A stretch of 64,000 nucleotides of DNA from Reyranella sp. (GTDB taxonomy: Bacteria > Pseudomonadota > Alphaproteobacteria > Reyranellales > Reyranellaceae): the NCBI RefSeq assembly GCF_004297265.1, contig NZ_SCUT01000020.1, positions 1 to 64,000 of the forward strand. The letters run 5' to 3'. Below the pieces are notes generated by a model. The model did not search any database. It saw nothing but the letters and a program-made list of their open reading frames with translations, and had not been told where the DNA came from. Each line of letters starts with the position of its first letter. Within the stretch, counting starts at the first letter, position 1. Shown in pieces: positions 50,735-59,664 of the stretch. The position numbers and the translations under genes are program-made.

Positions 50735-52849
50735 ATGACAAGCATCTTCGCGAAAAACCTGCGGCTGCGTCCGAGCATCCTGACGTTGTTCATTCTGCTG
50801 ACCGTGCCGGTCTTCTTCGCGATCGTTGCGGTGAACTACGTGTCGAACGAGAAGATCGCGCGCGACAATGCCGACGAACTGGTGGGGCGGTTCAGCGTCG
50901 AGGCCATCGAGAACATCCAGCACCTCTTCGATCCCATCAAGTCGCTCGTGCGCAGCGCCGCGGCACTGGGCTCCGAGCAACCCGATTTCTTCGATGACAA
51001 CCGCTCGCTGAAGTATCTCTTCAGCATCCTGCAACACAGCGATCGTATCATCAGCATGTATGTCGGCCTGAACGACGGCTCGTTCCGCCAGGCCCGGCAG
51101 ATCGATCCAGCTGTTGAGATCCAGGGCAAGCTCCCGCCGCCCGGAACGCGCTGGGCGGACCGATGGATCACGCCGCAGCGCGGGTCGTCGCCCGTGGACC
51201 ACTACCTTTTCCTCGACAAGGACCGCAAGGAACTGGGCCTCTCGGAGCAGACCACGTCCTACGACCCGCGTGCACGCCTGTGGTATGTGACCGCGCAGCA
51301 GACCCGCGACCTTTCGGTCAGCGACGTCGACGTCTTCGCCACCCTGGGGCTCGTCGGCTTCACCGTCGGCGCGCCCTTCTATGCCGACGGAGTGCTGCGC
51401 GGCGTCGCCGCCGCCGACATCACGCTCGACGGAATGTCGAACTATCTCGCCGAGCGCAAGATAAGTGCGGGCACGCTCTCCTACATCCTGGACCATCAAG
51501 GCCGGGTCATCGCCAATTCGGAGCGCACCAAGACCTATACGAGCCACAACGGCAGGGTCGAACTTCAGCACATCACGTCACTCGGAAACGACCTGCCGGC
51601 GATCGCCTTCAGCTTCCGACCCCGCGACAGCGAAAGGACGTTTTCGTTCGAGCGCGGCGGAAAGCACTACGTCGCGAGCCTTACGACCCTGCCGCCGACG
51701 TTCGGCAAGAAGTGGCAGCTCTTCGTCATCACGCCTCTGGCCGACTTCACCAGTGCCTTCGACGAGCAGAACCAGCGACTGGCCCTGTTCGGTGTGATCG
51801 CGATCGTCCTGCAGATCTGCATCATCTACTTCCTGTCCAGCGTCATCTCCTCGCCGCTCGAGCGGCTCGCGCTCAAGGTGGCGAGGATCCAGGACCTTGA
51901 GGGCGACAACCTGCCGCCTCTGCAGTCGCCAATCCGCGAGGTCGCGGTGCTCGCCCGCGCCATCGACACGCTCGATGCGGCCGTGAAGTCCTTCGCCGCC
52001 TTTGTGCCGGTGGGCCTCGTCCGCCAACTCCTCGACTCGGATCAAAAGCTGGTGCTGGGTGGCCACAGCCGCTTCCTCACGATTTTCTTCTCGGACCTCG
52101 AGGCCTTCTCCTCCATGTCGGAGGAAGTGCCCTCACAGAAGTTGCTGGCGCACGTGTCGGCCTATCTCGGCGTCGTGACCCATGCCGTCAATACGGAGCA
52201 CGGCACCATCGACAAGTTCATCGGCGATGGCGTCATGGCCTTCTGGGGGGCGCCGGCGCTGCTCGAGGACCATGCGCAGAGATCCTGCTTCGCGGCGCTG
52301 CGCATCCGCGAGGGCATGAAGGAACTGAACGCGGGTTGGGAGGCGACCGGCGCCAAGCCGTTGAAGGTCCGCATCGGCATCCACAGTGACGCCGTGCTGG
52401 TCGGCAATATCGGCTCAAAGGAGCGGATGAGCTACACCGTCATGGGCGACGGCGTGAACATCGCGGCGCGACTGGAGGGCATCAACAAGGAGTACGGCAC
52501 GGGCATCTGCATCAGCCATGCCGTCTTCAAGGAAGCTGGTGAACGCCTTTGCGTGCGTCCGATCGACGACGTCACCGTGAAGGGCCGCCGCTCGAAGGTG
52601 CCGATCTACGAGCTGGTCGGCGCCTACGGGATCGGACCGGAGTTCGAGCCTGACGAGGCGACGGTCCGCCTTTGCGAACTCACGCGCACCGCCTACAACG
52701 CGCTGGTCGCCGAGGACTATGGGACGGCGCTGTCGCGCTACCAGGAGATCCAGTCGGAATATCCCGACGATCCGGTGGCGCGGGCCATGGCGAAGCGGTT
52801 GGGAACGATCGATCCGTCGCGTCTCGTGCCGCTGCAGATGTCGCGCTGA
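50735..52849 (+). CDS. Membrane class III adenylate/guanylate cyclase with Cache sensor
   Basis: The 704-residue protein has a first transmembrane helix (about 15-35), a periplasmic double-Cache-type sensor domain (about 40-345), a second helix (about 349-371), a linker, and a class III cyclase domain (about 445-625). Metal Asp is in FFSDLEAFS, the core motifs are DKFIGDGVMAFWGAP and MGDGVNIAARLE. A C-terminal TPR-like tail follows. It should convert ATP (or GTP) to the cyclic nucleotide upon binding an external ligand. The methyltransferase gene starts 4 bases after its stop. Confidence 0.93.
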   Translation: MTSIFAKNLRLRPSILTLFILLTVPVFFAIVAVNYVSNEKIARDNADELVGRFSVEAIENIQHLFDPIKSLVRSAAALGSEQPDFFDDNRSLKYLFSILQHSDRIISMYVGLNDGSFRQARQIDPAVEIQGKLPPPGTRWADRWITPQRGSSPVDHYLFLDKDRKELGLSEQTTSYDPRARLWYVTAQQTRDLSVSDVDVFATLGLVGFTVGAPFYADGVLRGVAAADITLDGMSNYLAERKISAGTLSYILDHQGRVIANSERTKTYTSHNGRVELQHITSLGNDLPAIAFSFRPRDSERTFSFERGGKHYVASLTTLPPTFGKKWQLFVITPLADFTSAFDEQNQRLALFGVIAIVLQICIIYFLSSVISSPLERLALKVARIQDLEGDNLPPLQSPIREVAVLARAIDTLDAAVKSFAAFVPVGLVRQLLDSDQKLVLGGHSRFLTIFFSDLEAFSSMSEEVPSQKLLAHVSAYLGVVTHAVNTEHGTIDKFIGDGVMAFWGAPALLEDHAQRSCFAALRIREGMKELNAGWEATGAKPLKVRIGIHSDAVLVGNIGSKERMSYTVMGDGVNIAARLEGINKEYGTGICISHAVFKEAGERLCVRPIDDVTVKGRRSKVPIYELVGAYGIGPEFEPDEATVRLCELTRTAYNALVAEDYGTALSRYQEIQSEYPDDPVARAMAKRLGTIDPSRLVPLQMSR

Positions 52850-52852
52850 CCG

Positions 52853-53548
52853 ATGTTCGATGCCCGCAAGTCCTCTCCGGCGGTCGCGACGCTGCGGCCG
52901 AGCGAATATACGGCAGCGCTGATCCAGGTGCTTCGCGGGGAACCCAGTCGCGTGTGCGGCGCCAGGGTGCTCGAGATCGGGTGCGGAAGCGGCGTGGTCC
53001 TCGCCGTGCTGGGTGGTCTGGGGGCCGCCTCCCTCTGCGGGATCGACATCGAGGACGAGGCCATCGTCACGGGACAGGCGCTCCTGCAGGACCTCGGCCA
53101 CGAGGCGGAAATCCATCGCGGCGACATGTGGCAGCCGGTGGCGGGACGGCGCTTCGACCTCGTCGTCGCCAACCTGCCTCACTTCCCGATGGATCACTTC
53201 GAAGTGGCCGGACGCCTGTCGACCTGGAGCTCGGGAGGCATCGACGGCCGCGAACTGCTCGATCCGTTCCTCGAGGGCCTGTCGAAGCATCTCGCGATCA
53301 ACGGGCGAGCCCTCATCACCCACAATGCCTTCGTCGACGTCGGGCGCTCGCGCCGGATCCTCGAACGGTACGGTCTCGCGCTTCACATCGCGAAGACTGT
53401 GCTGGTCCACATTGCCAACGAGAAGATCGACCTGATGACACCTTCGATTCTGCGGGCGGAGGAGGGTCGTTCCATCCATCGCTATGGACCGCATGTCTTC
53501 GCCGACATGCACATCGTCGAAATCGCCGCGGCCGGGACGCGGAGCTGA
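52853..53548 (+). CDS. Class I SAM-dependent methyltransferase (HemK/PrmC-like)
   Basis: The 231-residue protein has the SAM-binding motif VLEIGCGSGVVLAVL (motif I), GIDIEDEA (motif II) and VVANLPHFP, a variant of the NPPY signature used for amide-nitrogen or amine methylation. It lies between the cyclase and a binding-protein/permease gene, with 3-base and 1-base gaps, so it is in an operon. The substrate is unknown. NPPY to NLPH suggests it differs from true release-factor methylases. Confidence 0.85.
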   Translation: MFDARKSSPAVATLRPSEYTAALIQVLRGEPSRVCGARVLEIGCGSGVVLAVLGGLGAASLCGIDIEDEAIVTGQALLQDLGHEAEIHRGDMWQPVAGRRFDLVVANLPHFPMDHFEVAGRLSTWSSGGIDGRELLDPFLEGLSKHLAINGRALITHNAFVDVGRSRRILERYGLALHIAKTVLVHIANEKIDLMTPSILRAEEGRSIHRYGPHVFADMHIVEIAAAGTRS

Positions 53549-53549
53549 C

Positions 53550-55220
53550 ATGGCGCTGCGTCGCGTTCTGTTCGTTGCGTTCGTGTGGTTCGTTGCATTG
53601 GCCGGCCTGCCGGCGCGCGCCGATACCCCGGATGCTGCGCTGGCGAAGCTGATCGACGAGGCGAAGGCCGCGGCGGTGGTGCCGGGTGCCTGCGAGCAAC
53701 CCGGTCTCGACCGGCTGGTCCGCATCTTCTGTGACGGCAGGATCCGCGTCGGCGTGCGCGAATACTATCCGCTGTTCGGGACTCGCGAGGGCCAGGTCCG
53801 CTCGGGCTACGACGTCGACGTGGCGCGCGAGATCGCCAAGCATCTCGGCGTTGAGCCGGCCTTCACGCGCGTCAACGCGGCGAGCCGCATTCCCCTGCTC
53901 GCCGACGACAAGATCGACCTCACCATCGCGACCATGGGCCACAATACCCAGCGCGACACCCAGGTGCGCTTCATCCGCCCGCACTACTATCGGTCGGAGA
54001 CGATCATCGTCGGGCCGAAGGGGCTGGCCATCAAGGACTGGCCAGATGTCGCGAGCCGCACGATCTGCGTCACGATCGGCAACGGCTCCAACGCTCAGAT
54101 CGTCTCGCACAATGCCCGCCTGATGCTGTTCGACGAGGCGGGCGTGTTGCCGGACAGGCTGCGCGATGAGACCTGCGCGCTGGTGGCGCAGGACGACAGT
54201 TTCTTCGACTTCTACTTCACCGAGCCTGCCTTTGCGCAAGCCTACGACAGGAAGTTCGGCTTCGCCCAGCTTCCCTGGGGCATGGCGGTTGCGCTGACCG
54301 GCAGTGATCGCCTCGCCCGGGCGCTCGACCTGATGAGCCAGATTTTCCATCGCGACGGCGTCTTCCTCGATGTGGCGAAGCAGAACCGAATCGGCCTCGG
54401 GTTTCTCGAACTCCAGCGCGCGGTCTGGAACCGGTCCGAGTGCAACACCGACACCGGCGCGGCCAATCCCGCCTGCGTCCTGCCGGCGCTGAGCGCGGTG
54501 CTCGAGCCCACGCGCTTTGCGCCCCAGGTGGCCGCCTTCGAGGCCTGGCTGGAAAAGCACACCGGCATCGCCGTGCAGCTGCCGATGTTCAAGACCATGC
54601 CCGCGTGGCAGCTGTTCAGAGCCGGCATCATCAACTCGCTGATCCTGGTGGCCGGCGCGTTGGTGGCGACCCTGCTGTTCGCGCTGGTGCTGGGCGCGCT
54701 GCAGAGTTCCCGGTCGTTCCTGCTGCGCTGGCCCGCCCGCGCCCTCACCATCGTGCTTCAATCCTCGCCGGTCGTGCTGACGCTCGTCATCTCCGCGGCC
54801 GTGGCGCTGGCGCTGTTTCCCTACTCGTCGGCCGTCGCGATCGGCGCGGCGATCGTGGCGCTCGGCCTGATGAACGGCGCGAATGCGGGGCAGGCAATCG
54901 GCGAGGCGATGCACACGCTGCGGACGGAGCGGGGAGGGCCGCCTGTGCCCACCGTCGACCTGTTCGGGCGCGCGGTCAGCCGCTCGGCGACCCAGATCGT
55001 GTCCTTCCTCGTCAACGCGGCGAAGGGCACGCCGATCGCGAGCTTCATCGGCGCACCCGAACTTCTGAGCGCGCTCACCGACATCACCTCGTTCGCCAGC
55101 GGCCGGGCCAGCACCTACTCGCTGCTGCTCGTCTTCTATGTCTGCGTGGTGATCGTCGTGGTGTGGTTGTGCGACAGGCTGAGGATCTGGCTCGAACGCC
55201 GGCAGATGGTGACGGCATGA
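53550..55220 (+). CDS. Fusion of an amino-acid-type (family 3) binding protein with an ABC permease domain
   Basis: The 556-residue protein has a signal peptide (MALRRVLFVAFVWFVALAG), then a family 3 solute-binding domain (about residues 40-290, with IRVGVREYYPLFG and DKIDLTIATMGHN). A linker follows, and from about residue 355 a permease domain with several helices and the conserved EAMHTLRTERGG-type EAA loop. Such SBP-permease fusions occur in polar amino acid ABC systems (GlnPQ type). The next gene, overlapping by 4 bases, encodes a second permease. No ATPase gene is present in the window. Confidence 0.85.
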   Translation: MALRRVLFVAFVWFVALAGLPARADTPDAALAKLIDEAKAAAVVPGACEQPGLDRLVRIFCDGRIRVGVREYYPLFGTREGQVRSGYDVDVAREIAKHLGVEPAFTRVNAASRIPLLADDKIDLTIATMGHNTQRDTQVRFIRPHYYRSETIIVGPKGLAIKDWPDVASRTICVTIGNGSNAQIVSHNARLMLFDEAGVLPDRLRDETCALVAQDDSFFDFYFTEPAFAQAYDRKFGFAQLPWGMAVALTGSDRLARALDLMSQIFHRDGVFLDVAKQNRIGLGFLELQRAVWNRSECNTDTGAANPACVLPALSAVLEPTRFAPQVAAFEAWLEKHTGIAVQLPMFKTMPAWQLFRAGIINSLILVAGALVATLLFALVLGALQSSRSFLLRWPARALTIVLQSSPVVLTLVISAAVALALFPYSSAVAIGAAIVALGLMNGANAGQAIGEAMHTLRTERGGPPVPTVDLFGRAVSRSATQIVSFLVNAAKGTPIASFIGAPELLSALTDITSFASGRASTYSLLLVFYVCVVIVVVWLCDRLRIWLERRQMVTA

Positions 55221-55840
55221 GCAGGATATCGCCCGACTTCGTGCCGCAACTTCTGGCCGGCATGGTGGTCAATTTCGAGATCGCCGCCATCGCGCTGCTG
55301 ATCGGCCTCGCCGTCGGCGGCCTGCTCACCCTGGCGAAGCTGGCGGGCGGCGTGCGCGGCGCGGTCGCCACGACGCTGATAGGCCTGATGCGCGCGGCGC
55401 CGACCTTCGTCGTCATGTTCTTCCTGCTGAACATCATCCCGTCGGACGCAACGCTGTTCGGCGTCCACGTCGCGCCGTCGGGCATCATGACGGTCGCCCT
55501 GTCGCTGGTGCCCTATGCCGCTGCCTATGTCGCAGACAACGGCAGCGAGGCGTTGCGGCAGTTGCGCGACGGCTCGCCGCTTGGGGCGCTGCTCTTTCTG
55601 CCCAACGTGACCCGTGCCTTTTTCGTGCTGGTCATGTCGTCGAGCGCCGGTGCCGCCATCGGCGTACCGGAAGGAATCGCGGTCATCCTGCGTGAGGCCG
55701 AGCTGATGCCGACGCTCGGCGACAAGATGGTCCTGTTCGCGATCGGCATCCTCTGTTTCGGGGTCACCCTGCAGGCGGGATTCGCGCTGATGCGCCTCCT
55801 GCAGCGCCATCTCGGCCGCCTCGCGCTGCGCGCCCGCTAG
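55217..55840 (+). CDS. Polar-amino-acid-type ABC permease
   Basis: This 207-residue permease has about five transmembrane segments and an EAA-type loop near ALRQLRDGSPLGALLFLPN. The start ATG overlaps the stop of the fusion gene (ATGA), so it is translationally coupled and should form the second half of a heteromeric membrane domain. AVILREAELMPTLGDKM is typical of the HisM/GlnP group. The ATPase partner must be encoded elsewhere. Confidence 0.85.
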   Translation: MSRISPDFVPQLLAGMVVNFEIAAIALLIGLAVGGLLTLAKLAGGVRGAVATTLIGLMRAAPTFVVMFFLLNIIPSDATLFGVHVAPSGIMTVALSLVPYAAAYVADNGSEALRQLRDGSPLGALLFLPNVTRAFFVLVMSSSAGAAIGVPEGIAVILREAELMPTLGDKMVLFAIGILCFGVTLQAGFALMRLLQRHLGRLALRAR

Positions 55841-55878
55841 GGTGTAGTCTCCTGCTCGAGAACGTGCGGGAGGAAGAA

Positions 55879-56850
55879 ATGAAGATTTCGCGGCGGCGCA
55901 CCCTTGGCGCGACGGCGGCCTTGGCCTGGGTGCCGGGGCTTGCACGCGCGCAAGCCTATCCCTCCAAACCGGTGCGGCTGATCGTGCCCTATTCGGCCGG
56001 CGGCGGCGCCGACACGACGGCTCGGCTGATCGCGCCCAAGCTTCAGGAGGCGCTGGGCCAGACGATCGTGGTGGAGAACAAGCCCGGCGCGGGCGGCATG
56101 ATCGGCGACGAGATCGTGGCCAAGGCCGCACCCGACGGCCACACACTGCTGATCGGCGCCTTTGCCCATGCCGTGAACCCGGCGCTGTTTCCCAAGATGC
56201 CGTTCCGCACGCCCGGGGATTTCGCACCGGTGTCGCTGCTGGTGACAGTGCCGGAGCTGATGGTCATCACGCCCTCGCATCCTGCCAAGACCGTGGCCGA
56301 GCTCGTGGCGCTGGCCAAGGCGCAGCCCGGCAAGCTCTCCTATGCCTCGTCGGGCAATGGCAGCGCCCAGCATCTCGCGGCCGAGCTCTTCAAGATGCGC
56401 ACCGGCACCGACATCCAGCACGTGCCCTACAAGGGCGGCGCGCTGGCGGTGGCCGATGTGGCGGCGGGTCACGTGCCCTTCTATTTTGGCAACATGAGCG
56501 CCGCCCTGCCGCAGGCGCGCGGCGGCCGCGTGCGGCCGCTCGCCGTCACCAGCGCCGCACGTTCGCCGGCGGCACCCGAGGTGCCGACCCTGGCCGAGGC
56601 CGGCGTGCCCGATTGCGAGATATCGGAATGGAACGCCCTGATTGCGCCGGCCGGCACGCCGCCTGCCGTGATCGCGCGCCTGCATGCCGAGATCGCGAAG
56701 ATCATGCGCATGGAGGAGATCAAGGCGAAGTTCGCCGATCTCGGTGCCGATGCGATCGGCTCGACGCCGGACGAACTTGCGGCCTTCCTGCGCGCCGAGA
56801 TGACCAAGTGGGCCGAGGTCGTGAAGGCCGCCAACATCAAGGTCGAGTGA
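55879..56850 (+). CDS. TctC/Bug-type periplasmic binding protein
   Basis: The 323-residue protein has a twin-arginine-like signal (MKISRRRTLGATAALAWVPG) cut near ARAQAYP. The mature part carries LIVPYSAGGGADTTAR, VENKPGAGGMIG, ASSGNGSAQHLAAELF and HVPYKGG. It binds an unknown carboxylate or aromatic acid. ATG 55879 is preferred to GTG 55864, since GGGAGG lies just before it. An SDR gene follows 4 bases after the stop, suggesting uptake and oxidation of the same compound. No TctAB permease is nearby. Confidence 0.9.
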   Translation: MKISRRRTLGATAALAWVPGLARAQAYPSKPVRLIVPYSAGGGADTTARLIAPKLQEALGQTIVVENKPGAGGMIGDEIVAKAAPDGHTLLIGAFAHAVNPALFPKMPFRTPGDFAPVSLLVTVPELMVITPSHPAKTVAELVALAKAQPGKLSYASSGNGSAQHLAAELFKMRTGTDIQHVPYKGGALAVADVAAGHVPFYFGNMSAALPQARGGRVRPLAVTSAARSPAAPEVPTLAEAGVPDCEISEWNALIAPAGTPPAVIARLHAEIAKIMRMEEIKAKFADLGADAIGSTPDELAAFLRAEMTKWAEVVKAANIKVE

Positions 56851-56854
56851 CCGG

Positions 56855-57727
56855 ATGACAGCCAGCGTGCGCTACGACTCGGTGTTCCGGCCGGGTCTCC
56901 TTGCCGGCAGGACCATCATCGTCACCGGTGGCGGGTCCGGCCTCGGGCGCTGCACCGCCCATGAACTGAAGTCACTCGGTGCACGCCTGGCGCTCGTCGG
57001 CCGCACGATGGAGAAGCTCGAGCGGGTGAAGGAGGAGCTGGGCGATCCCGACACCTTCGTCCACGCCGCCGACCTGCGCCGCGAGGACGAGGTCAAGGCA
57101 GCGATCGATGGCGTGATGTCGTGGGGCGGCCGCATCGACGGGTTGGTGAACAATGCCGGCGGCCAGTTTCCCGCACCGCTCAAGGACATCTCGCTGAACG
57201 GCTGGAACGCCGTGGTGGCCAACAACATGACCGCGACCTTCCTCGTATCCAAGGCGGTCTACCTGGCTTCGATGGAGGCCCATGGCGGCGTCATCGTGAA
57301 TGTCGGCGCCGACTTCGAGCTGGGCAATCCCGGCATGGCGCACAACGGCGCGGCCCGCGCCGGCCAGACCAACTTCACCTACAGCGCCTCGATCGAATGG
57401 GCGCATTCGGGCGTCCGCGTGAACTCGGTGATTCCGGGTTTCATCGCCTCATCGGGCTTCGACCGTTACCCCGAGCGCGCACACGAGGCGCTGCGTTCGG
57501 TGAAGGACCGCATTCCCGCCAAGCGCCATGGCACGGAGTCCGAGATCGCGGCGGCCATCGTCTACCTGCTGAGCGACGCGGCGGCCTACGTCACCGGCAC
57601 CACGCTGAGGGTCGACGGCGGATTGCACAACTATGGCAAATCGACCTTCTACCAGGTGCCCGATCACGACAAATCGAAGCCCTTCAACGGCTTTCCGCTC
57701 TACCGGCCGCCGAAGGTCCTGGAGTAG
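56855..57727 (+). CDS. SDR-family oxidoreductase lacking the YxxxK motif
   Basis: The 290-residue SDR has TGGGSGLGRCTA and VNNAGGQF, and ends in a long C-terminal tail. In place of the catalytic Tyr-x-x-x-Lys, the site reads MAHNGAARAG, as in the 2,4-dienoyl/enoyl-CoA reductase and citronellol-dehydrogenase-like subgroup. VNSVIPGFIASSGFDRYPE and GTTLRVDGGLHNYG match that group. It lies 4 bases downstream of a TctC gene. A likely role is oxidation or reduction of an acyl-CoA or terpenoid intermediate. Confidence 0.83.
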   Translation: MTASVRYDSVFRPGLLAGRTIIVTGGGSGLGRCTAHELKSLGARLALVGRTMEKLERVKEELGDPDTFVHAADLRREDEVKAAIDGVMSWGGRIDGLVNNAGGQFPAPLKDISLNGWNAVVANNMTATFLVSKAVYLASMEAHGGVIVNVGADFELGNPGMAHNGAARAGQTNFTYSASIEWAHSGVRVNSVIPGFIASSGFDRYPERAHEALRSVKDRIPAKRHGTESEIAAAIVYLLSDAAAYVTGTTLRVDGGLHNYGKSTFYQVPDHDKSKPFNGFPLYRPPKVLE

Positions 57728-57761
57728 GGTGGCGCCTCCTGACCAGACAACGGAGGAATCG

Positions 57762-58289
57762 ATGCGTATCGCCCGCGTGACGTGCAGCCTGATGGCTGTG
57801 GCCGGACTCGCCGCCTTCTCCCTTTCCGCCCGGGCCCAGAGCCCGACGGCGAAGGCGTCGCTCAAGGATGCCGCCGGCAAGGATGTCGGCAGCGTCCAGC
57901 TCGTCCAGACGCCGCACGGCGTGCTCCTCAAGATGGCGCTAAAGGGCGCTGTTCCGGGCGAACATGCGTTCCATATCCACGCCGTCGGCAAATGCGAGGC
58001 GCCGTTCACCAGCGCAGGCGGACACTTCAATCCGGCCTCGAAGAAGCACGGCATGGAAGCGGCCGAGGGCTCGCATGCCGGTGACATGCCGAACCTGCAC
58101 ATCCCGGCCAATGGCGAGCTGACGATCGAGATCGCCAATCCGATGGTCTCGCTGGTCAAGGGGCAGGCCAATTCGGTGTTCGATGCCGACGGCTCGGCGA
58201 TCATCATCCATGCCGGCGTTGACGACTACAGGACCGATCCGACCGGCAATGCCGGCGACCGCATCGCCTGCGGTGTCATCACGGAGTGA
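57762..58289 (+). CDS. sodC: Periplasmic Cu/Zn superoxide dismutase
   Basis: The 175-residue precursor has a signal peptide (MRIARVTCSLMAVAGLAAF) cleaved near ARAQSPT. Copper and zinc ligands are visible: HIH, GGHFNP, KHGM, HAGDMPNLH and IIIHAGVDDY. It converts superoxide to peroxide and oxygen in the periplasm. Cysteines in GKCEAPF and RIACGV form the conserved disulfide. The start at 57762 has CGGAGG upstream; longer in-frame readings overlap the SDR gene and are rejected. Confidence 0.95.
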   Translation: MRIARVTCSLMAVAGLAAFSLSARAQSPTAKASLKDAAGKDVGSVQLVQTPHGVLLKMALKGAVPGEHAFHIHAVGKCEAPFTSAGGHFNPASKKHGMEAAEGSHAGDMPNLHIPANGELTIEIANPMVSLVKGQANSVFDADGSAIIIHAGVDDYRTDPTGNAGDRIACGVITE

Positions 58290-58349
58290 CCTGACTGCTT
58301 CGTCCGCTGTGGCGGGCGAGGGCGCGTATTTCTACCTGGAGCCGATTGA

Positions 58350-59387
58350 ATGGACTTGTCTCGTTTTGCGCGTCGCATCTACACCAACGCGCCCACGCCT
58401 ATCGAACACCTGCCGCACTTCACCAAGGCCCTCGCCGCCAGCTGCCCGGGCGGCGCCGGCCCTGAGATCTGGATCAAGCGGGACGACATGCTGGGTCTGT
58501 TCCCCGGCGGCAACAAGACCCGCAAGCTCGAGTTCCTGGCGGGCGATGCGCTGGCGCAGGGATGCGACACGCTCGTCACGTGCGGCGCGCCGCAGTCCAA
58601 TCATTGCCGCATCACGCTCTCGGCGGCGGTGAAGGAAGGGCTGAAGTGCCGCTTCGTGATCGAGGAGCGCGTGCCGGGCTCGTACAAGAAAGAAGCCGGC
58701 GGCAATAATTTCATGTTCGAGCTGATGGGCGTCGAGGCGATCACGGTCGTTCCCGGTGGCACCAACATGGCCGAGGCGATGTCGAAGGTGGCGCAGGAAG
58801 TCGCTTCGCTCGGGCGCAAGGCCTATGTGATACCCGGCGGCGGTTCCAACGCCATCGGCGGCCTGGGCTATGTCGCCTGCATACAGGAGATGCAGGTCCA
58901 GTGGCTCGACATGGGCTTCTCGCCCGATGCCGTGGTGGTGGGGTCGGGCAGCTCGGGCACACATGGCGGCATGGTCGCGGGCTTCCTCGGCAACAACATC
59001 AAGGTCCCGCTGATCGGCGTCGGCGTCAGCCGCGACCCGGCCGACCAGGAGCCGCTGGTGCTCAAGGAAGCGCAGGCGGTCCTCGACCTGCTGGGCGTGG
59101 ACATCAAGGTGCCGGCGTCGGCCGTGAAGAGCTTCGGCGGCTTCTGGCAGCCCAAATATTCGGTGCCGAACAAGAAGATGGTCGAGGCGGTGCAGATGCT
59201 GGCGCGTACCGAAGGCATCCTGCTCGATCCGGTCTATACCGGAAAGATCATGGCGGGCCTGATCGGCCTGGCGCGGCAGGGCCACTTCAAGCCCGGCGCC
59301 AAGGTGCTGTTCATCCATACCGGCGGCCTGCCGTCGCTGCACGTCTACGAGGACGTCGTACTGGGCCGCACCCAGCTCGCCGACTGA
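58350..59387 (+). CDS. D-cysteine desulfhydrase/ACC-deaminase-family PLP enzyme
   Basis: The 345-residue fold-II PLP enzyme has GGNKTRKLEF with the Schiff-base lysine (about 56) and CGAPQSNHCR, the substrate-site motif of the D-cysteine desulfhydrase/L-cysteate sulfo-lyase/ACC deaminase family. GGGSNAIGGLGY and SGSSGTHGG bind the phosphate. It probably releases H2S or sulfite with pyruvate and ammonia from a C3 amino acid. Which of D-cysteine, L-cysteate or a related substrate is used cannot be decided from sequence. Confidence 0.85.
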   Translation: MDLSRFARRIYTNAPTPIEHLPHFTKALAASCPGGAGPEIWIKRDDMLGLFPGGNKTRKLEFLAGDALAQGCDTLVTCGAPQSNHCRITLSAAVKEGLKCRFVIEERVPGSYKKEAGGNNFMFELMGVEAITVVPGGTNMAEAMSKVAQEVASLGRKAYVIPGGGSNAIGGLGYVACIQEMQVQWLDMGFSPDAVVVGSGSSGTHGGMVAGFLGNNIKVPLIGVGVSRDPADQEPLVLKEAQAVLDLLGVDIKVPASAVKSFGGFWQPKYSVPNKKMVEAVQMLARTEGILLDPVYTGKIMAGLIGLARQGHFKPGAKVLFIHTGGLPSLHVYEDVVLGRTQLAD

Positions 59388-59393
59388 ACCGGC

Positions 59394-59449
59394 CGCCGGC
59401 TTCGCCGGCGACATTTCGATGAAGCATTGCGGTCATCGCGCAATGCTTC
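59394..59449 (+). other. Two hairpins in the 277-base gap after the desulfhydrase gene
   Basis: CGCCGG/CCGGCG (59394-59399 with 59405-59410) forms a short CTTCG-loop hairpin just after the stop. GAAGCATTGCG (59421-59431) and CGCAATGCTTC (59439-59449) form a perfect 11-base stem with a 7-base loop. Neither has a T run, so they may be weak terminators or mRNA stabilisers. The remaining bases to 59664 hold no convincing gene. Confidence 0.4.
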
Positions 59450-59664
59450 CTGCGCGCCACCGTCTGCGCAGAAGTTTCCACCGCCGTCACGCCGCAGATC
59501 GACGAACCCGTTTCATTGACCTGAAGCGGTGCGGCGGCCAGTTTCGATGCATGCTCTCCCGATCATTCATCCCTTCGTGTCGACGCTGACGCGCGACACC
59601 GTCTGATCCCGAAGCCCTTCAACGAACCCATCGCCCCGCACCTGCGGCGGCCAACGGAGAAGTC

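Noticed and set aside
59419-59589. A 56-codon Arg/His-rich frame in the gap after the desulfhydrase gene
   Set aside because: No ribosome-binding site and the composition is that of shadow frames; it also begins in a hairpin.
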